Shown here piece after piece: positions 52,530 to 60,668 of a DNA stretch of 64,000 nt (positions are counted from its first letter, which is position 1; every line of letters starts with the position of its first letter). Origin of the DNA: Intrasporangiaceae bacterium URHB0013. GTDB lineage: Bacteria; Actinomycetota; Actinomycetes; Actinomycetales; Dermatophilaceae. The stretch lies in assembly GCA_000620545.1 (NCBI GenBank), contig JIBA01000013.1, positions 248,001 to 312,000 of the forward strand. Direction: 5' to 3'. The notes beneath the pieces are model-generated. The model had not been told where the DNA came from. It ran no database searches and worked only from the letters and a program-made list of their open reading frames with translations. A program made the position numbers and the translations under genes.

Positions 52530-53726
52530 GTGCTCTACCGCAGGGGTGCAGACCCAGAAGCCCTCGACCACTTCGCGGGTGAGCTCACCGCCTGGGCCAC
52601 CGAGGTCGACGGCATCCGGTCGACCAGCACACGCGCGCTCGCCGTCATCGGCCGGTCCTGGGGCGGCGACGACGCCCAGGCGGCCCAGGAGACCTGGCGC
52701 TCCACGTCCGCAGCCCTCGTGGCGTTCGGCACGACGCTCGAGACGATGTCGCGACGGCTCGCCGACAACGCCCGCGCCCAGCGCGGCACGAGCGGTGATG
52801 GCACACGGCCGAGCAGCCCGGGCGGTCTCCCCAGGCCGCTCCCCGGGCCCTTTCCCGGGCCCGGCGGCACGGGGTCGGCCGGAGCCGACGCCGTGCCCGA
52901 GCCGGTGCCGGTCGGCGAGCAGGTGCGCGGGAACACGCCACACGACATCGACCTGGAGCTCGCTCACCTCGCGGAGAACGTCTACGACCCGAGCGACGTC
53001 GACGGCTGGAGCCCGCTCGGTCCAGCAGAGATCGAAACGCTCGGAATCGACCCGGGCAGTCTCCACCGTGGCGACGGCTTCGACGCAGCCGTCTACCGCA
53101 ACGAGGCCGGTCAGTACGTCCTCGCGTTTGCCGGCACGTCGTCGCTGACCGACTGGGGCACCAACCTGCAACAAGGTGTCGGGGCACTGAGTGGTCAGCA
53201 CCTGCGGGCGATCGCCATGGCCCAGAGCCTCGCCGGGGCCGTGGGCAGCGAGAACGTGGTCATCACCGGCCACTCGCTCGGTGGAGGTCTCGCGAGCACC
53301 GCCTCGGTCGCCACTGACATCCCAGCCGTGACGTTCAACGCTGCTGGCGTCCACCCCAACACGGTGCTGGCGGCGAGCGCGCTCGGCAACGACCACGGCG
53401 GGTACTCATCGGGCCAGATCCGCAACTACCACGTGCGTGGAGAGCTCCTCACCACCCTGCAGAACCCGCTCGGCTCCTTCGTGGACCACTTACCCTTCGC
53501 CGGGGACAACGCCCTGCCGAACGCACTGGGGACGCAGATCGCCGTCAACCCCGCCCACGGGCCCGAGATCACGGTGTCGAGATGGGCCGGTCTCGCGGGT
53601 ACGTTGGCCCCGGCCGTCGCCGGCATCGACGCCGGCATCGACGTCATCGCCTGGTCCACGGATGCCCACGGCGGAGGGTCGGTCGTCGACGCCATGGAGG
53701 CGAGCACGTACTTCGGCAAGCAGTGA
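52530..53726 (+). CDS. WXG100-like domain fused to alpha/beta-hydrolase (lipase class 3-like)
   Basis: 398 aa from GTG 52530 with ACAGGAGG at 6-nt spacing. Residues 10-85 form a helix-WGG-helix hairpin (W44-G45-G46 in VIGRSWGGDDAQAAQETW) like WXG100/ESX substrates. A Pro/Gly-rich linker (93-125) follows. Then comes an alpha/beta hydrolase (about 130-395) with the nucleophile elbow GHSLGGG (Ser249) and FAGTSSLTDWGTN, as in class 3 lipases and Mbeg1-like phospholipases. There is no Sec signal, so export would have to be type VII. No ESX apparatus or obvious immunity gene is within the window. Probable secreted lipolytic effector; this is inference. Confidence 0.8.
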   Translation: MLYRRGADPEALDHFAGELTAWATEVDGIRSTSTRALAVIGRSWGGDDAQAAQETWRSTSAALVAFGTTLETMSRRLADNARAQRGTSGDGTRPSSPGGLPRPLPGPFPGPGGTGSAGADAVPEPVPVGEQVRGNTPHDIDLELAHLAENVYDPSDVDGWSPLGPAEIETLGIDPGSLHRGDGFDAAVYRNEAGQYVLAFAGTSSLTDWGTNLQQGVGALSGQHLRAIAMAQSLAGAVGSENVVITGHSLGGGLASTASVATDIPAVTFNAAGVHPNTVLAASALGNDHGGYSSGQIRNYHVRGELLTTLQNPLGSFVDHLPFAGDNALPNALGTQIAVNPAHGPEITVSRWAGLAGTLAPAVAGIDAGIDVIAWSTDAHGGGSVVDAMEASTYFGKQ

Positions 53727-53821
53727 TCTGCTGGCACGCCGGTCCCGGGTTGCAGCCGCGGCCGACGACGGGGTCGGCGTCGGCGTGTGACGCTGCCGCT
53801 TCTACGACCCAGGTACGCGGG

Positions 53822-54247
53822 TCACCTCGTGGCTGTCGCCGCCCGCTCTGCTGCCTGGACGTCCGCCCGTGTCGGTGGCAGCACGTGGGTGGCATACGGC
53901 TCCGGATGACGGCGGAGGTAGACCTTGATGTACGGGCACAGCGCGACGATCGAGCGCCCGGATGCGACTGTCGCGTCGAGCGCGTGCGCGGCGAGGCGTC
54001 CGGCGAGGCCCTGACCCTCGTGGTCGGGGCTGACCTCCGTGTGGAAGAAGACAACACGTGCGGGTGCGCCGGGGCCGCCGGGTGCGTCGGGCTCGTCACC
54101 CGGGACGACGGCGTAGCTGGCGATGCCGACCACGCGGTCACCGTCGCGCAGTTCGAACCGCCCGCGTGTCGGGTTGTCGACCACCTCGATGTCATCGGAT
54201 CCGTCGTCGCCCGAGACGATCTGGCCCTCACCCGTCTGCTCTGTCAT
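53822..54247 (-). CDS. GNAT-family N-acetyltransferase (small, YjdJ-like)
   Basis: 141 aa from ATG 54247. Core sequence FFHTEVSPDHEGQGLAGRLAAHALDATVASGRSIVALCPYIKVYLRRHPE has the acetyl-CoA loop (EGQGLAGRL) and the CPYIxxYLxxHPE motif of the small single-domain GNAT group often annotated as YidJ/YjdJ-type. The substrate is unknown. It is divergent from the YciO gene with a 25-bp gap and convergent with the WXG100-lipase gene; it is not an evident immunity protein. Confidence 0.85.
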   Translation of the reverse strand: MTEQTGEGQIVSGDDGSDDIEVVDNPTRGRFELRDGDRVVGIASYAVVPGDEPDAPGGPGAPARVVFFHTEVSPDHEGQGLAGRLAAHALDATVASGRSIVALCPYIKVYLRRHPEPYATHVLPPTRADVQAAERAATATR

Positions 54248-54272
54248 GAGGCCAGCATGGCAGGGTGGGCAC

Positions 54273-54893
54273 ATGGCGAAGTACTACGACGTCCACCCGG
54301 TGGACCCCCAGCCGCGGGCGATCGGGCAGGCGGTCGAGATCCTGCGGTCCGGTGGGCTCATCGCCTACCCCACCGACTCCTGCTTCGCCCTCGGCTGCTC
54401 CCTCGACAACCCGGAGGGCAAGGAGCGGATTCTCAGGATCCGGAACCTCGACGACAAGCACCACTTCACGCTCGTCTGCTCCGACTTCGCACAGCTGGGC
54501 CAGTTCGTGCACCTCGACAACTCCGTCTTCCGGGCCATCAAGGCCGTGACTCCCGGGCCCTACACGTTCATCCTGCCCGCGACGAAGGAGGTGCCCCGGC
54601 GTCTGCTGCACGCGAGGAAGAAGACCGTGGGCGTGCGCATCCCGGAGCACCCTGTCGTCCGCGAACTGCTCAAGGCCATGGGCGAGCCCATCCTCTCCAG
54701 CACGCTCCTCCTGCCCGGTGACGAGGAGCCGATGACGGAGGGGTGGGAGATCAAGGACCGCCTCGACCACGTCATCGACGCCGTGGTCGACTCGGGGGAG
54801 TGCGGCCTCGAGCCGACGACGGTCGTCGACTACTCCGACGGCCAGGCCGTCGTCACTCGTGTCGGTGCAGGCGACCCGAGCCCGTTCGAGTGA
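54273..54893 (+). CDS. YciO/Sua5 family protein (L-threonylcarbamoyladenylate synthase-like)
   Basis: 206 aa, ATG 54273. YrdC/Sua5 fold: GQAVEILRSGGLIAYPTDSCFALGCSL, the KxR substrate motif region (RIRNLDDKHHFTLVCSDF) and TPGPYTFILPATKEVPRRLL. YrdC/Sua5 enzymes make threonylcarbamoyl-AMP for tRNA t6A. The protein resembles the YciO branch, whose role is less clear and which lacks strong synthase activity in some species. Another tsaC may lie elsewhere. No operon partner. Confidence 0.88.
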   Translation: MAKYYDVHPVDPQPRAIGQAVEILRSGGLIAYPTDSCFALGCSLDNPEGKERILRIRNLDDKHHFTLVCSDFAQLGQFVHLDNSVFRAIKAVTPGPYTFILPATKEVPRRLLHARKKTVGVRIPEHPVVRELLKAMGEPILSSTLLLPGDEEPMTEGWEIKDRLDHVIDAVVDSGECGLEPTTVVDYSDGQAVVTRVGAGDPSPFE

Positions 54894-54957
54894 CCCCGCC
54901 GCCGGTGACGGCGCCGTCCCTCTGTCGCGGTGGCGCCAGGTGCTGTTCAATCAGGCC

Positions 54958-56901
54958 ATGAGCGACGCGGTCCCGGACGTCCGACCCACGGCGGAGTCGG
55001 TGGCCTCGCTGCTCGAGGAGCTCGACGACCACGACCGCGAGACGATCGAGCTGCGGCTGGAGAGATGGTCCGACGACCTCGTGGCTGCGCTCATGGTGCT
55101 CTACCCCGAGCACGACGTGGCGGCGCTCGCGCTGCGCCTCGTCCAGAGTGCGGTGGCCGGTCACCGCCGGCGTTCGCCCGAGCTGCGGCGCCTCGACCAG
55201 CGGCGGCTGCTGCGCCCGGACTGGCTGCAGCAGCCGGGCATGTTCGGTTACGCCTGCTACACGGACCGGTTCGCCGGGGACCTCAGGGGGCTGCGGGACC
55301 GCGTGGACTACCTGCGCGACCTCGGCGTCAGCTACCTGCACCTCATGCCGCTGCTCCAGCCGCGCGACGGCGACAACGACGGCGGTTACGCGGTGCAGGA
55401 CTACCGAGCCGTCCGGGCCGACCTGGGGGACGTCGAGGACCTGCAGCGGCTCGCGAGCGACCTTCGGGGGCAAGGCATCTCCCTCGTTCTCGACCTCGTG
55501 CTCAACCACGTCGCCCGTGAGCACGAGTGGGCGAGCCGCGCTCGGGCGGGGGAGTCGCACTACCGCGACTACTTCCATGTCTATCCCGACCGTGTCATGC
55601 CGGATGCCTACGAGCGCACGCTTCCCGAGGTGTTCCCCGACTTCGCCCCGGGCAACTTCACGTGGGACGACGAGCTCGAGGGCTGGGTCTGGACGACCTT
55701 CAACGAATGGCAGTGGGACGTCAACTGGGCCAACCCCGACGTCCTCGTCGAGTATGCGGAGATCGTGCTCCACCTCGCCAACCTCGGCGTCGAGGTATTG
55801 CGGCTCGATGCCATCGCGTTCACGTGGAAGCGGCTCGGAACACACTGCCAGAACCAGCCGGAGGTCCATGCCGTCACCCAGGCGTTGCGCACCGTGGCGC
55901 GCATCGCGTGCCCGGCGCTCGCGTTCAAGGCCGAGGCGATCGTCGGTCCGCGCGACCTCGTCCAGTACCTCGGTCAGGGCGCGCACGCCGGCCGCGTCAG
56001 CGACCTCGCCTACCACAACAGCCTCATGGTCCAGGTCTGGTCGATGCTCGCCACCGGCAGCACAGACCTCGCGAAGCGAGCACTCTCGGCGCTGCCGACC
56101 ACGCCGACGAGCGGCACGTGGATCTGCTACGTCCGCTGCCACGACGACATCGGTTGGGCGATCGACGACGCCGACGCTGCAGCGGCGGGCCTCGACGGCC
56201 CGGCACACCGCCGCTTCCTGTCCAACTGGTACTCCGGCGAACACCCTGGCTCGTGGGCGCACGGTCTCGTCTTCCAGCACAACCCGACCACGGGCGACAA
56301 GCGCATCAGCGGCACGGCGGCATCGCTCACCGGCCTGGCCGACGCCGAGACACGTCACGACGCCGAGGGAACGGGGCTGGGACTGGCCCGACTCTTCCTG
56401 GCCCACGCCCTGGTCGCGGGGTGGGGCGGCATCCCCGTCGTGTGGAGCGGCGACGAGCTCGGCATGCCGAGCGACCCGCACTGGGCTCGGGAGCTGGGGC
56501 ACGAGGACGACAACCGATGGGCCCATCGTGAGCGGCTCGACTGGACTCTCGCGGCACGTCGGTCCGATCTCGAGACCGTCCCGGGGAAGGTGTTCCAAGG
56601 CCTGCGTCACCTCGCCGGTGTGCGCGCGGGACTGCCACAGCTGCATGCCTCCGCACTGACCCGGGTGCTGCTCGAGACGGACGACGGCGTGCTGGCCGTG
56701 CTCCGCACGCACCCGAGCGGGGCGATGGTCTGCGTCTACAACGTCACCGCGTCGTGGCAGGCCATCGAGGTGCGCCACTTCGCCGACGTCGGCATCTCGC
56801 AACCCTTCGATGCTCTCGGCGGCCACCGCGTGTTCGGCGGCGCTGAGGGCTGGGCATCGCTCGCTCCGTACGCTGCCTGGTGGGTCGTCCAAGGACCCTG
56901 A
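54958..56901 (+). CDS. Amylosucrase (GH13_4)
   Basis: 647 aa from ATG 54958, the normal amylosucrase length. It converts sucrose to alpha-1,4-glucan with release of fructose. The N-terminal helical domain is followed by the (beta/alpha)8 barrel; catalytic nucleophile D284 (LRLDAIAF), acid E326 (AFKAEAIVG) and D396 (RCHDDIGW) are present, with DGDNDGGYAVQDYR and FNEWQWDVNWANPDV as in known amylosucrases. There is no signal peptide, so it is intracellular. It is rare in actinobacteria; nothing for sucrose uptake is adjacent. A 15-bp hairpin and a palindrome lie in the 193 nt before the convergent CotH gene. Confidence 0.92.
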   Translation: MSDAVPDVRPTAESVASLLEELDDHDRETIELRLERWSDDLVAALMVLYPEHDVAALALRLVQSAVAGHRRRSPELRRLDQRRLLRPDWLQQPGMFGYACYTDRFAGDLRGLRDRVDYLRDLGVSYLHLMPLLQPRDGDNDGGYAVQDYRAVRADLGDVEDLQRLASDLRGQGISLVLDLVLNHVAREHEWASRARAGESHYRDYFHVYPDRVMPDAYERTLPEVFPDFAPGNFTWDDELEGWVWTTFNEWQWDVNWANPDVLVEYAEIVLHLANLGVEVLRLDAIAFTWKRLGTHCQNQPEVHAVTQALRTVARIACPALAFKAEAIVGPRDLVQYLGQGAHAGRVSDLAYHNSLMVQVWSMLATGSTDLAKRALSALPTTPTSGTWICYVRCHDDIGWAIDDADAAAAGLDGPAHRRFLSNWYSGEHPGSWAHGLVFQHNPTTGDKRISGTAASLTGLADAETRHDAEGTGLGLARLFLAHALVAGWGGIPVVWSGDELGMPSDPHWARELGHEDDNRWAHRERLDWTLAARRSDLETVPGKVFQGLRHLAGVRAGLPQLHASALTRVLLETDDGVLAVLRTHPSGAMVCVYNVTASWQAIEVRHFADVGISQPFDALGGHRVFGGAEGWASLAPYAAWWVVQGP

Positions 56902-56995
56902 GCGCGCATCCGGTCTACCGCGCCCCTGCGATGCGTGCGAGTCCTCGATGCGTTTGCCGCCGCCGGACTCGGTCGCCATGCAAGGCAACGAGTCT

Positions 56996-57035
56996 CCTTG
57001 TGGCACAAGGCGATTCGCTCATAATCGACATTATG
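56996..57035. promoter_or_regulatory. Palindrome CCTTGTGGCACAAGG and ATAATCGACATTATG element
   Basis: A perfect 7-1-7 palindrome at 56996-57010 is followed 10 nt later by ATAATCGACATTATG (57021-57035), a 5-4-5 palindromic core. The latter recurs in inverse orientation at 61956-61970. Both are AT-rich islands in a convergent intergenic space. Confidence 0.5.
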
Positions 57036-57049
57036 CAACCCAGGCTTGA

Positions 57050-57090
57050 CCGGTGTCCCGTTGCCGACAGCATCAGCAACGGGACACCGG
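57050..57090. terminator. 15-bp terminator hairpin after cotH-like gene
   Basis: CCGGTGTCCCGTTGC (57050-57064) pairs perfectly with 57076-57090, 11-nt loop, 5 nt past the cotH-like stop. It probably serves both convergent genes. Confidence 0.75.
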
Positions 57091-57094
57091 AGGC

Positions 57095-59236
57095 TCAGAA
57101 CGCCCTGGGGACGAGCTGGATCCTCACGGCCTCGACACGTTTGGCCTGACCCACGGTCCCGGCAGTCGCCCCGTCCCTGACCCACGGCTGCCAGCCGACG
57201 GCCTCGACGTGAGCGGTGTAGCGGATGGTGTAGTGCTTCGCCAGCTCTCCGGTCAGCCGCATCTGGAGCGCCTCCAGACGCCGGCCCTGGCCCACCGTGC
57301 CGATCAACGTCGGCGGAGTGGCCCAGCTCATCCAGCCGATGCCCTGGACGTTCGCGCGATACTCGACGTGACCCGCGAAGGGCAGCCGCGCCGTGGACAT
57401 CCGAAGCGCCTCCAGCCGCAGCGCCCGACCCGTGGTACCGCTCACGGCACCGTCGGACACGGCAGCCATCCACCCGATGTTCTGGACATGCGCCGCATAC
57501 GTCGTCGACGGCGCCTTCGCCAGCAGCCGCACCTGGATGGCCTCGATGCGCAACGCACGTCCCGTCGTGCCGGCCGTCGCGCCGTTCTTGACCCAGCCCA
57601 TCCAGCCGACGTTCTGCACGTGGACCCGGTAGGACAGGTCGAACCGCGACGCCAGCTGGTCGGTGAGGCGCAGCTGGACGGCCTCGAGCCGCAGCGAACG
57701 TCCGGTCGTGCCGACGAGTGCGCCGGGTGCGGCCCAGCCCGTCCACCCGACGTTCTGCACGTGGCCGTTGCCCTGGACCCCACCCGTGAGCGCCGTGCCG
57801 GAGACTGCGAACTTCAGCGCCTCGAGGCGTCGGAGCTCGCCGATGGTGCCGGCGACCATCCCCGAGGAGACGGGCGGCTGCCACCCGGTGCCGGCGAGGT
57901 AGGCCGGGAACGTCATCGTGGGCATGCTCGCGCCGTAGGCCTGACGGAGGCAGGCCGCGCGGCCCGACATCCAGTTCTTCAAGGACGTGACGCCCTTGTC
58001 GAAGGTGGCCGCCGTGTAGCCGAGGTTGCCGGTCCAGCGCTCGAAGTTGCGGCGGGCGGACGCGTCGATCTGCGTCTTGAGCGTGTTGATGTCCGCCAGC
58101 GTCGTGTTGATCTGGCCCGCGAAGGTCGAGGCGTACATCTGGTTCGTCAGCGCGATGAACTGCTTGTTGCGCATGAGCGTCTCGAACCAGTTGTGCCGCT
58201 TCGCCCGGATGTAGCTGGTGGACTTGACGTACTCGGCCGTCGGGTCGCCGCCCCACTCGCGGGCAGCGAAGTTGCCCATCGCGACGTCCATGTCCCACAC
58301 CGGGCCTGCGTGCAGCTTGTCCGTCGGGCCGTTCTTGTAGAAGTAGACGCTCGAGCGGTCGAAGTCGTAGTTCTCGGTGAGCTCGTGGATGAAGTAGTAC
58401 TTGACGAACGAGTCGACGTCGATGAGCGAGCTGATCTTCTGCCAGTCCGGTGCGGGCGCGTAGAGCTCGGTCTCCAGCGCGTTGACATCGGCCTTGATCT
58501 CCTCGTAGGCGGCCGCCACGGTCGGGTTGAGCACGTCGCTCACCCCCAGCGTGGCGTCCTTGAGCACGAAGAGGGTCTTGTTCCGGTCGGTGAGGAAGAA
58601 GTGCGGCTCTGCCGCGCCGTGGATGTAGTCGAGCTCGAGGAGCACCCCGTGGTCGTCGGTGAGCGCGACGCGGGTCGGACCGACCTCGGTCTTCTCGACG
58701 AGCAGGTAGTTGCCGAGGTACTCGCCGTTGATCTCGAGGTCGACGAACCGCGACTCCGGCGAGTACGCGAGTCCGAAGTCGTTCGCGAGGTCGTAGGAGA
58801 TCTTGTTGCGCAGCAGCGACGGGTCCTGGTGGTTGGCGAGGAGGACCCAGGTGCGGCTCGGCTGCATGCCCAGCACGGGCACGGCGGTGGTGAACTTCAG
58901 CTGGTAGGGCCGCTTGTCCAGCGTCCACGTGTGGTTGCCGCGGCCCTTGATGGTCGCGCTCGCGTCGACGATGTCGTTGGCGGCGTCGGACCCGTCGACG
59001 AGGTTGACCGTGGCCTTGACGGAGTTGTCCTTGTTGGCGTGGAGGTAGTCGAAGCTGTTCTTCGTCGGGTCCGGGTCGGTCAGCGCGACGGACACGAGCG
59101 GCAGGTTCGTCAGCGGCACAGCAGCCGCGGCCACCGCGGGCGCCGGCGCGGAGGCCTGCGCGGCGCCGGGCGAGCCCGAGACCAAAAGAGTGAGCGTTGC
59201 GAGGGCTGCGAGAATGCCCCGTCGTCGAGTCTTCAT
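57095..59236 (-). CDS. Secreted CotH kinase with C-terminal ChW repeats
   Basis: 713 aa from ATG 59236, residue 31 of a longer frame, chosen because it begins a textbook signal peptide (MKTRRR, hydrophobic ILAALATLTLLVSG, GAAQAS cleavage region). Residues 60-430 form a CotH-type atypical kinase: LLRNKISYDLAND, INGEYLGNYLLVEKTEVG and the metal-site VWDMD (D315, D317). Residues 440-713 hold six ChW (clostridial hydrophobic W) repeats of about 45 residues, e.g. HVQNVGWMGWVKNG then AGTTGRALRIEAIQVRL. CotH kinases phosphorylate spore coat proteins in Bacillus; ChW repeats bind cell walls or polysaccharides in clostridia. No spore genes are here, so the role is unknown. Confidence 0.88.
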   Translation of the reverse strand: MKTRRRGILAALATLTLLVSGSPGAAQASAPAPAVAAAAVPLTNLPLVSVALTDPDPTKNSFDYLHANKDNSVKATVNLVDGSDAANDIVDASATIKGRGNHTWTLDKRPYQLKFTTAVPVLGMQPSRTWVLLANHQDPSLLRNKISYDLANDFGLAYSPESRFVDLEINGEYLGNYLLVEKTEVGPTRVALTDDHGVLLELDYIHGAAEPHFFLTDRNKTLFVLKDATLGVSDVLNPTVAAAYEEIKADVNALETELYAPAPDWQKISSLIDVDSFVKYYFIHELTENYDFDRSSVYFYKNGPTDKLHAGPVWDMDVAMGNFAAREWGGDPTAEYVKSTSYIRAKRHNWFETLMRNKQFIALTNQMYASTFAGQINTTLADINTLKTQIDASARRNFERWTGNLGYTAATFDKGVTSLKNWMSGRAACLRQAYGASMPTMTFPAYLAGTGWQPPVSSGMVAGTIGELRRLEALKFAVSGTALTGGVQGNGHVQNVGWTGWAAPGALVGTTGRSLRLEAVQLRLTDQLASRFDLSYRVHVQNVGWMGWVKNGATAGTTGRALRIEAIQVRLLAKAPSTTYAAHVQNIGWMAAVSDGAVSGTTGRALRLEALRMSTARLPFAGHVEYRANVQGIGWMSWATPPTLIGTVGQGRRLEALQMRLTGELAKHYTIRYTAHVEAVGWQPWVRDGATAGTVGQAKRVEAVRIQLVPRAF

Positions 59237-59455
59237 GATGGCCGATTCCTCCCCACGCCCGTTATGGGCGAATTGCCACACATAGACGTATTTGCCTATG
59301 CCACAAGGGAATTGGTCCCCCAACACCCTTGTTGTGAGGTTAGGACGGCATTGTCGCGAGCGTGGGCAGATGGGGAAATACGTCCACGGAGGCGGCGCGC
59401 ATGGGCAGGCGCACCCGCCGCCGGCGACCGCCCTACAGGGAGGGTCGGCCGAGCG

Positions 59456-60628
59456 TCAGCGTGGGGTCAGGGGGAGTGTCAGGTTCAGCCAGCTACCGTG
59501 CGGGTGGCACGTGCCGAGAGCCAGCGGCCCCAGCTCGCGTGCCTTGCGCCACCGCCTCACGCCGAGAACGGTGCTTCCGTCGACCGCGTCATGGGGTACC
59601 TCGATGCCGGGCACACATCCGGGTGGTTCAGCCGTCAGCCAGGTCAGGTCCGGCGCCTGGCGCGAGAGGGCCTCGATGGCGCTCGCGAGGTCGTCGCGCC
59701 GGTCGGGCGCCAGGTAGGTCATGGCCCAGGAGCTCAGCACCACGACGTGGGCGTCGGCCCCTGCCGACCTCCGGGCCCGGTCGACGGCGGTTGCGAGGCC
59801 ATCGACCATGTCGCCCGCAAGCACCGGCGGGGGATCGGGTCGAAGCAGGTCTCGGGCGCTGCGAAACCTCTCGACGCGGCCGGGCACCTCGGGCCACAGG
59901 CAGGCCTCCAGCCAGCGCACGGCCTCGTCGTCGCGGAGGTCCACCGGCGCCGCGTCGACTCCCACCCGGCCATGAACGGGTGGCAGGCCCGTGCGTGCGG
60001 CGATCCGGGCACCGACGCCCGTCCGGTCGTCGCCCGAGCAGCGGACCGGAGATGCGGGGTCACCGACCTGCACCGGGCCGTCAGGGGACCGGAGCTCGAC
60101 GGAGTACCGGTCGAGGGCGAGCAGCAGGCCCGCACTCGCACCGAGCTCGACCAGCGCCAACGGGGTGTCCGGACGGTCTGCGGTCGCGGCGGCCAGGCCG
60201 ACGGTGACGTACACCGCGCGGTTGACCTCGTTCGTCTGCGTGGCACGCGTCGCGATCCGATCGCTGATCTCGTCCGCATGGTCGAGGACCGTCCGCCGCA
60301 CGTCCGGCCATGGATCTCCATGGGCCAGCGCCCCGGCACCGGCCACGCTCGGATACCACTGTGCCGCAGGAACGTCCGGCCGTCGGAGCACGAGGTCATG
60401 CAGGGCCGCGAGCCACAGGACCGGACGTGCCTGACCCGGCCGAGCGGACAGCAGCAGTGACGCCGTCTCGTCGTCCTCGGCGACATGGCGGCTGATCGTG
60501 GAGTAGAGGGGCAAGGCCGCGTACTCCTGGGCGAACTCGGCGAAGCGCCGCTGGATCCGCGCCAGCCGGACCTGCGCCGGCTCGCTTGGCGGAACGGCCG
60601 ATTCAGGCACCGGTGACGCCGTCGACAT
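59456..60628 (-). CDS. DUF2332 protein
   Basis: 390 aa from ATG 60628 (GTG 60634 possible). Typical DUF2332 blocks: AEFAQEYAALPLYSTISRHVAEDD, LALVELGASAGLLLALDRYS (a GxSxG-like stretch), VLSSWAMTYLAPDRRDDL and a C-terminal TCHPHGSWLNLTLP. These proteins have a methyltransferase-like fold by their VELGASAG motif, but no activity has been shown. It lies 40 nt after the rlmC stop on the same strand, so it may be co-transcribed with rlmC. Its product is likely cytosolic. Confidence 0.85.
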   Translation of the reverse strand: MSTASPVPESAVPPSEPAQVRLARIQRRFAEFAQEYAALPLYSTISRHVAEDDETASLLLSARPGQARPVLWLAALHDLVLRRPDVPAAQWYPSVAGAGALAHGDPWPDVRRTVLDHADEISDRIATRATQTNEVNRAVYVTVGLAAATADRPDTPLALVELGASAGLLLALDRYSVELRSPDGPVQVGDPASPVRCSGDDRTGVGARIAARTGLPPVHGRVGVDAAPVDLRDDEAVRWLEACLWPEVPGRVERFRSARDLLRPDPPPVLAGDMVDGLATAVDRARRSAGADAHVVVLSSWAMTYLAPDRRDDLASAIEALSRQAPDLTWLTAEPPGCVPGIEVPHDAVDGSTVLGVRRWRKARELGPLALGTCHPHGSWLNLTLPLTPR

Positions 60629-60668
60629 GCTCACGCACGCGCGGTCCAGGACGTCCGCCGATGGGAGG

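Noticed and set aside
51072-54272. Complete type VII secretion or toxin-immunity locus around the lipase fusion
   Set aside because: No EccC-type ATPase, no second WXG100 gene and no recognisable immunity gene; the neighbours are a permease and a GNAT enzyme.
57053-60460. Open frame of 1135 codons on the plus strand
   Set aside because: It is antisense to the CotH and DUF2332 genes, is Arg/Val/Asp-rich without domains, and arises from high-GC codon bias.
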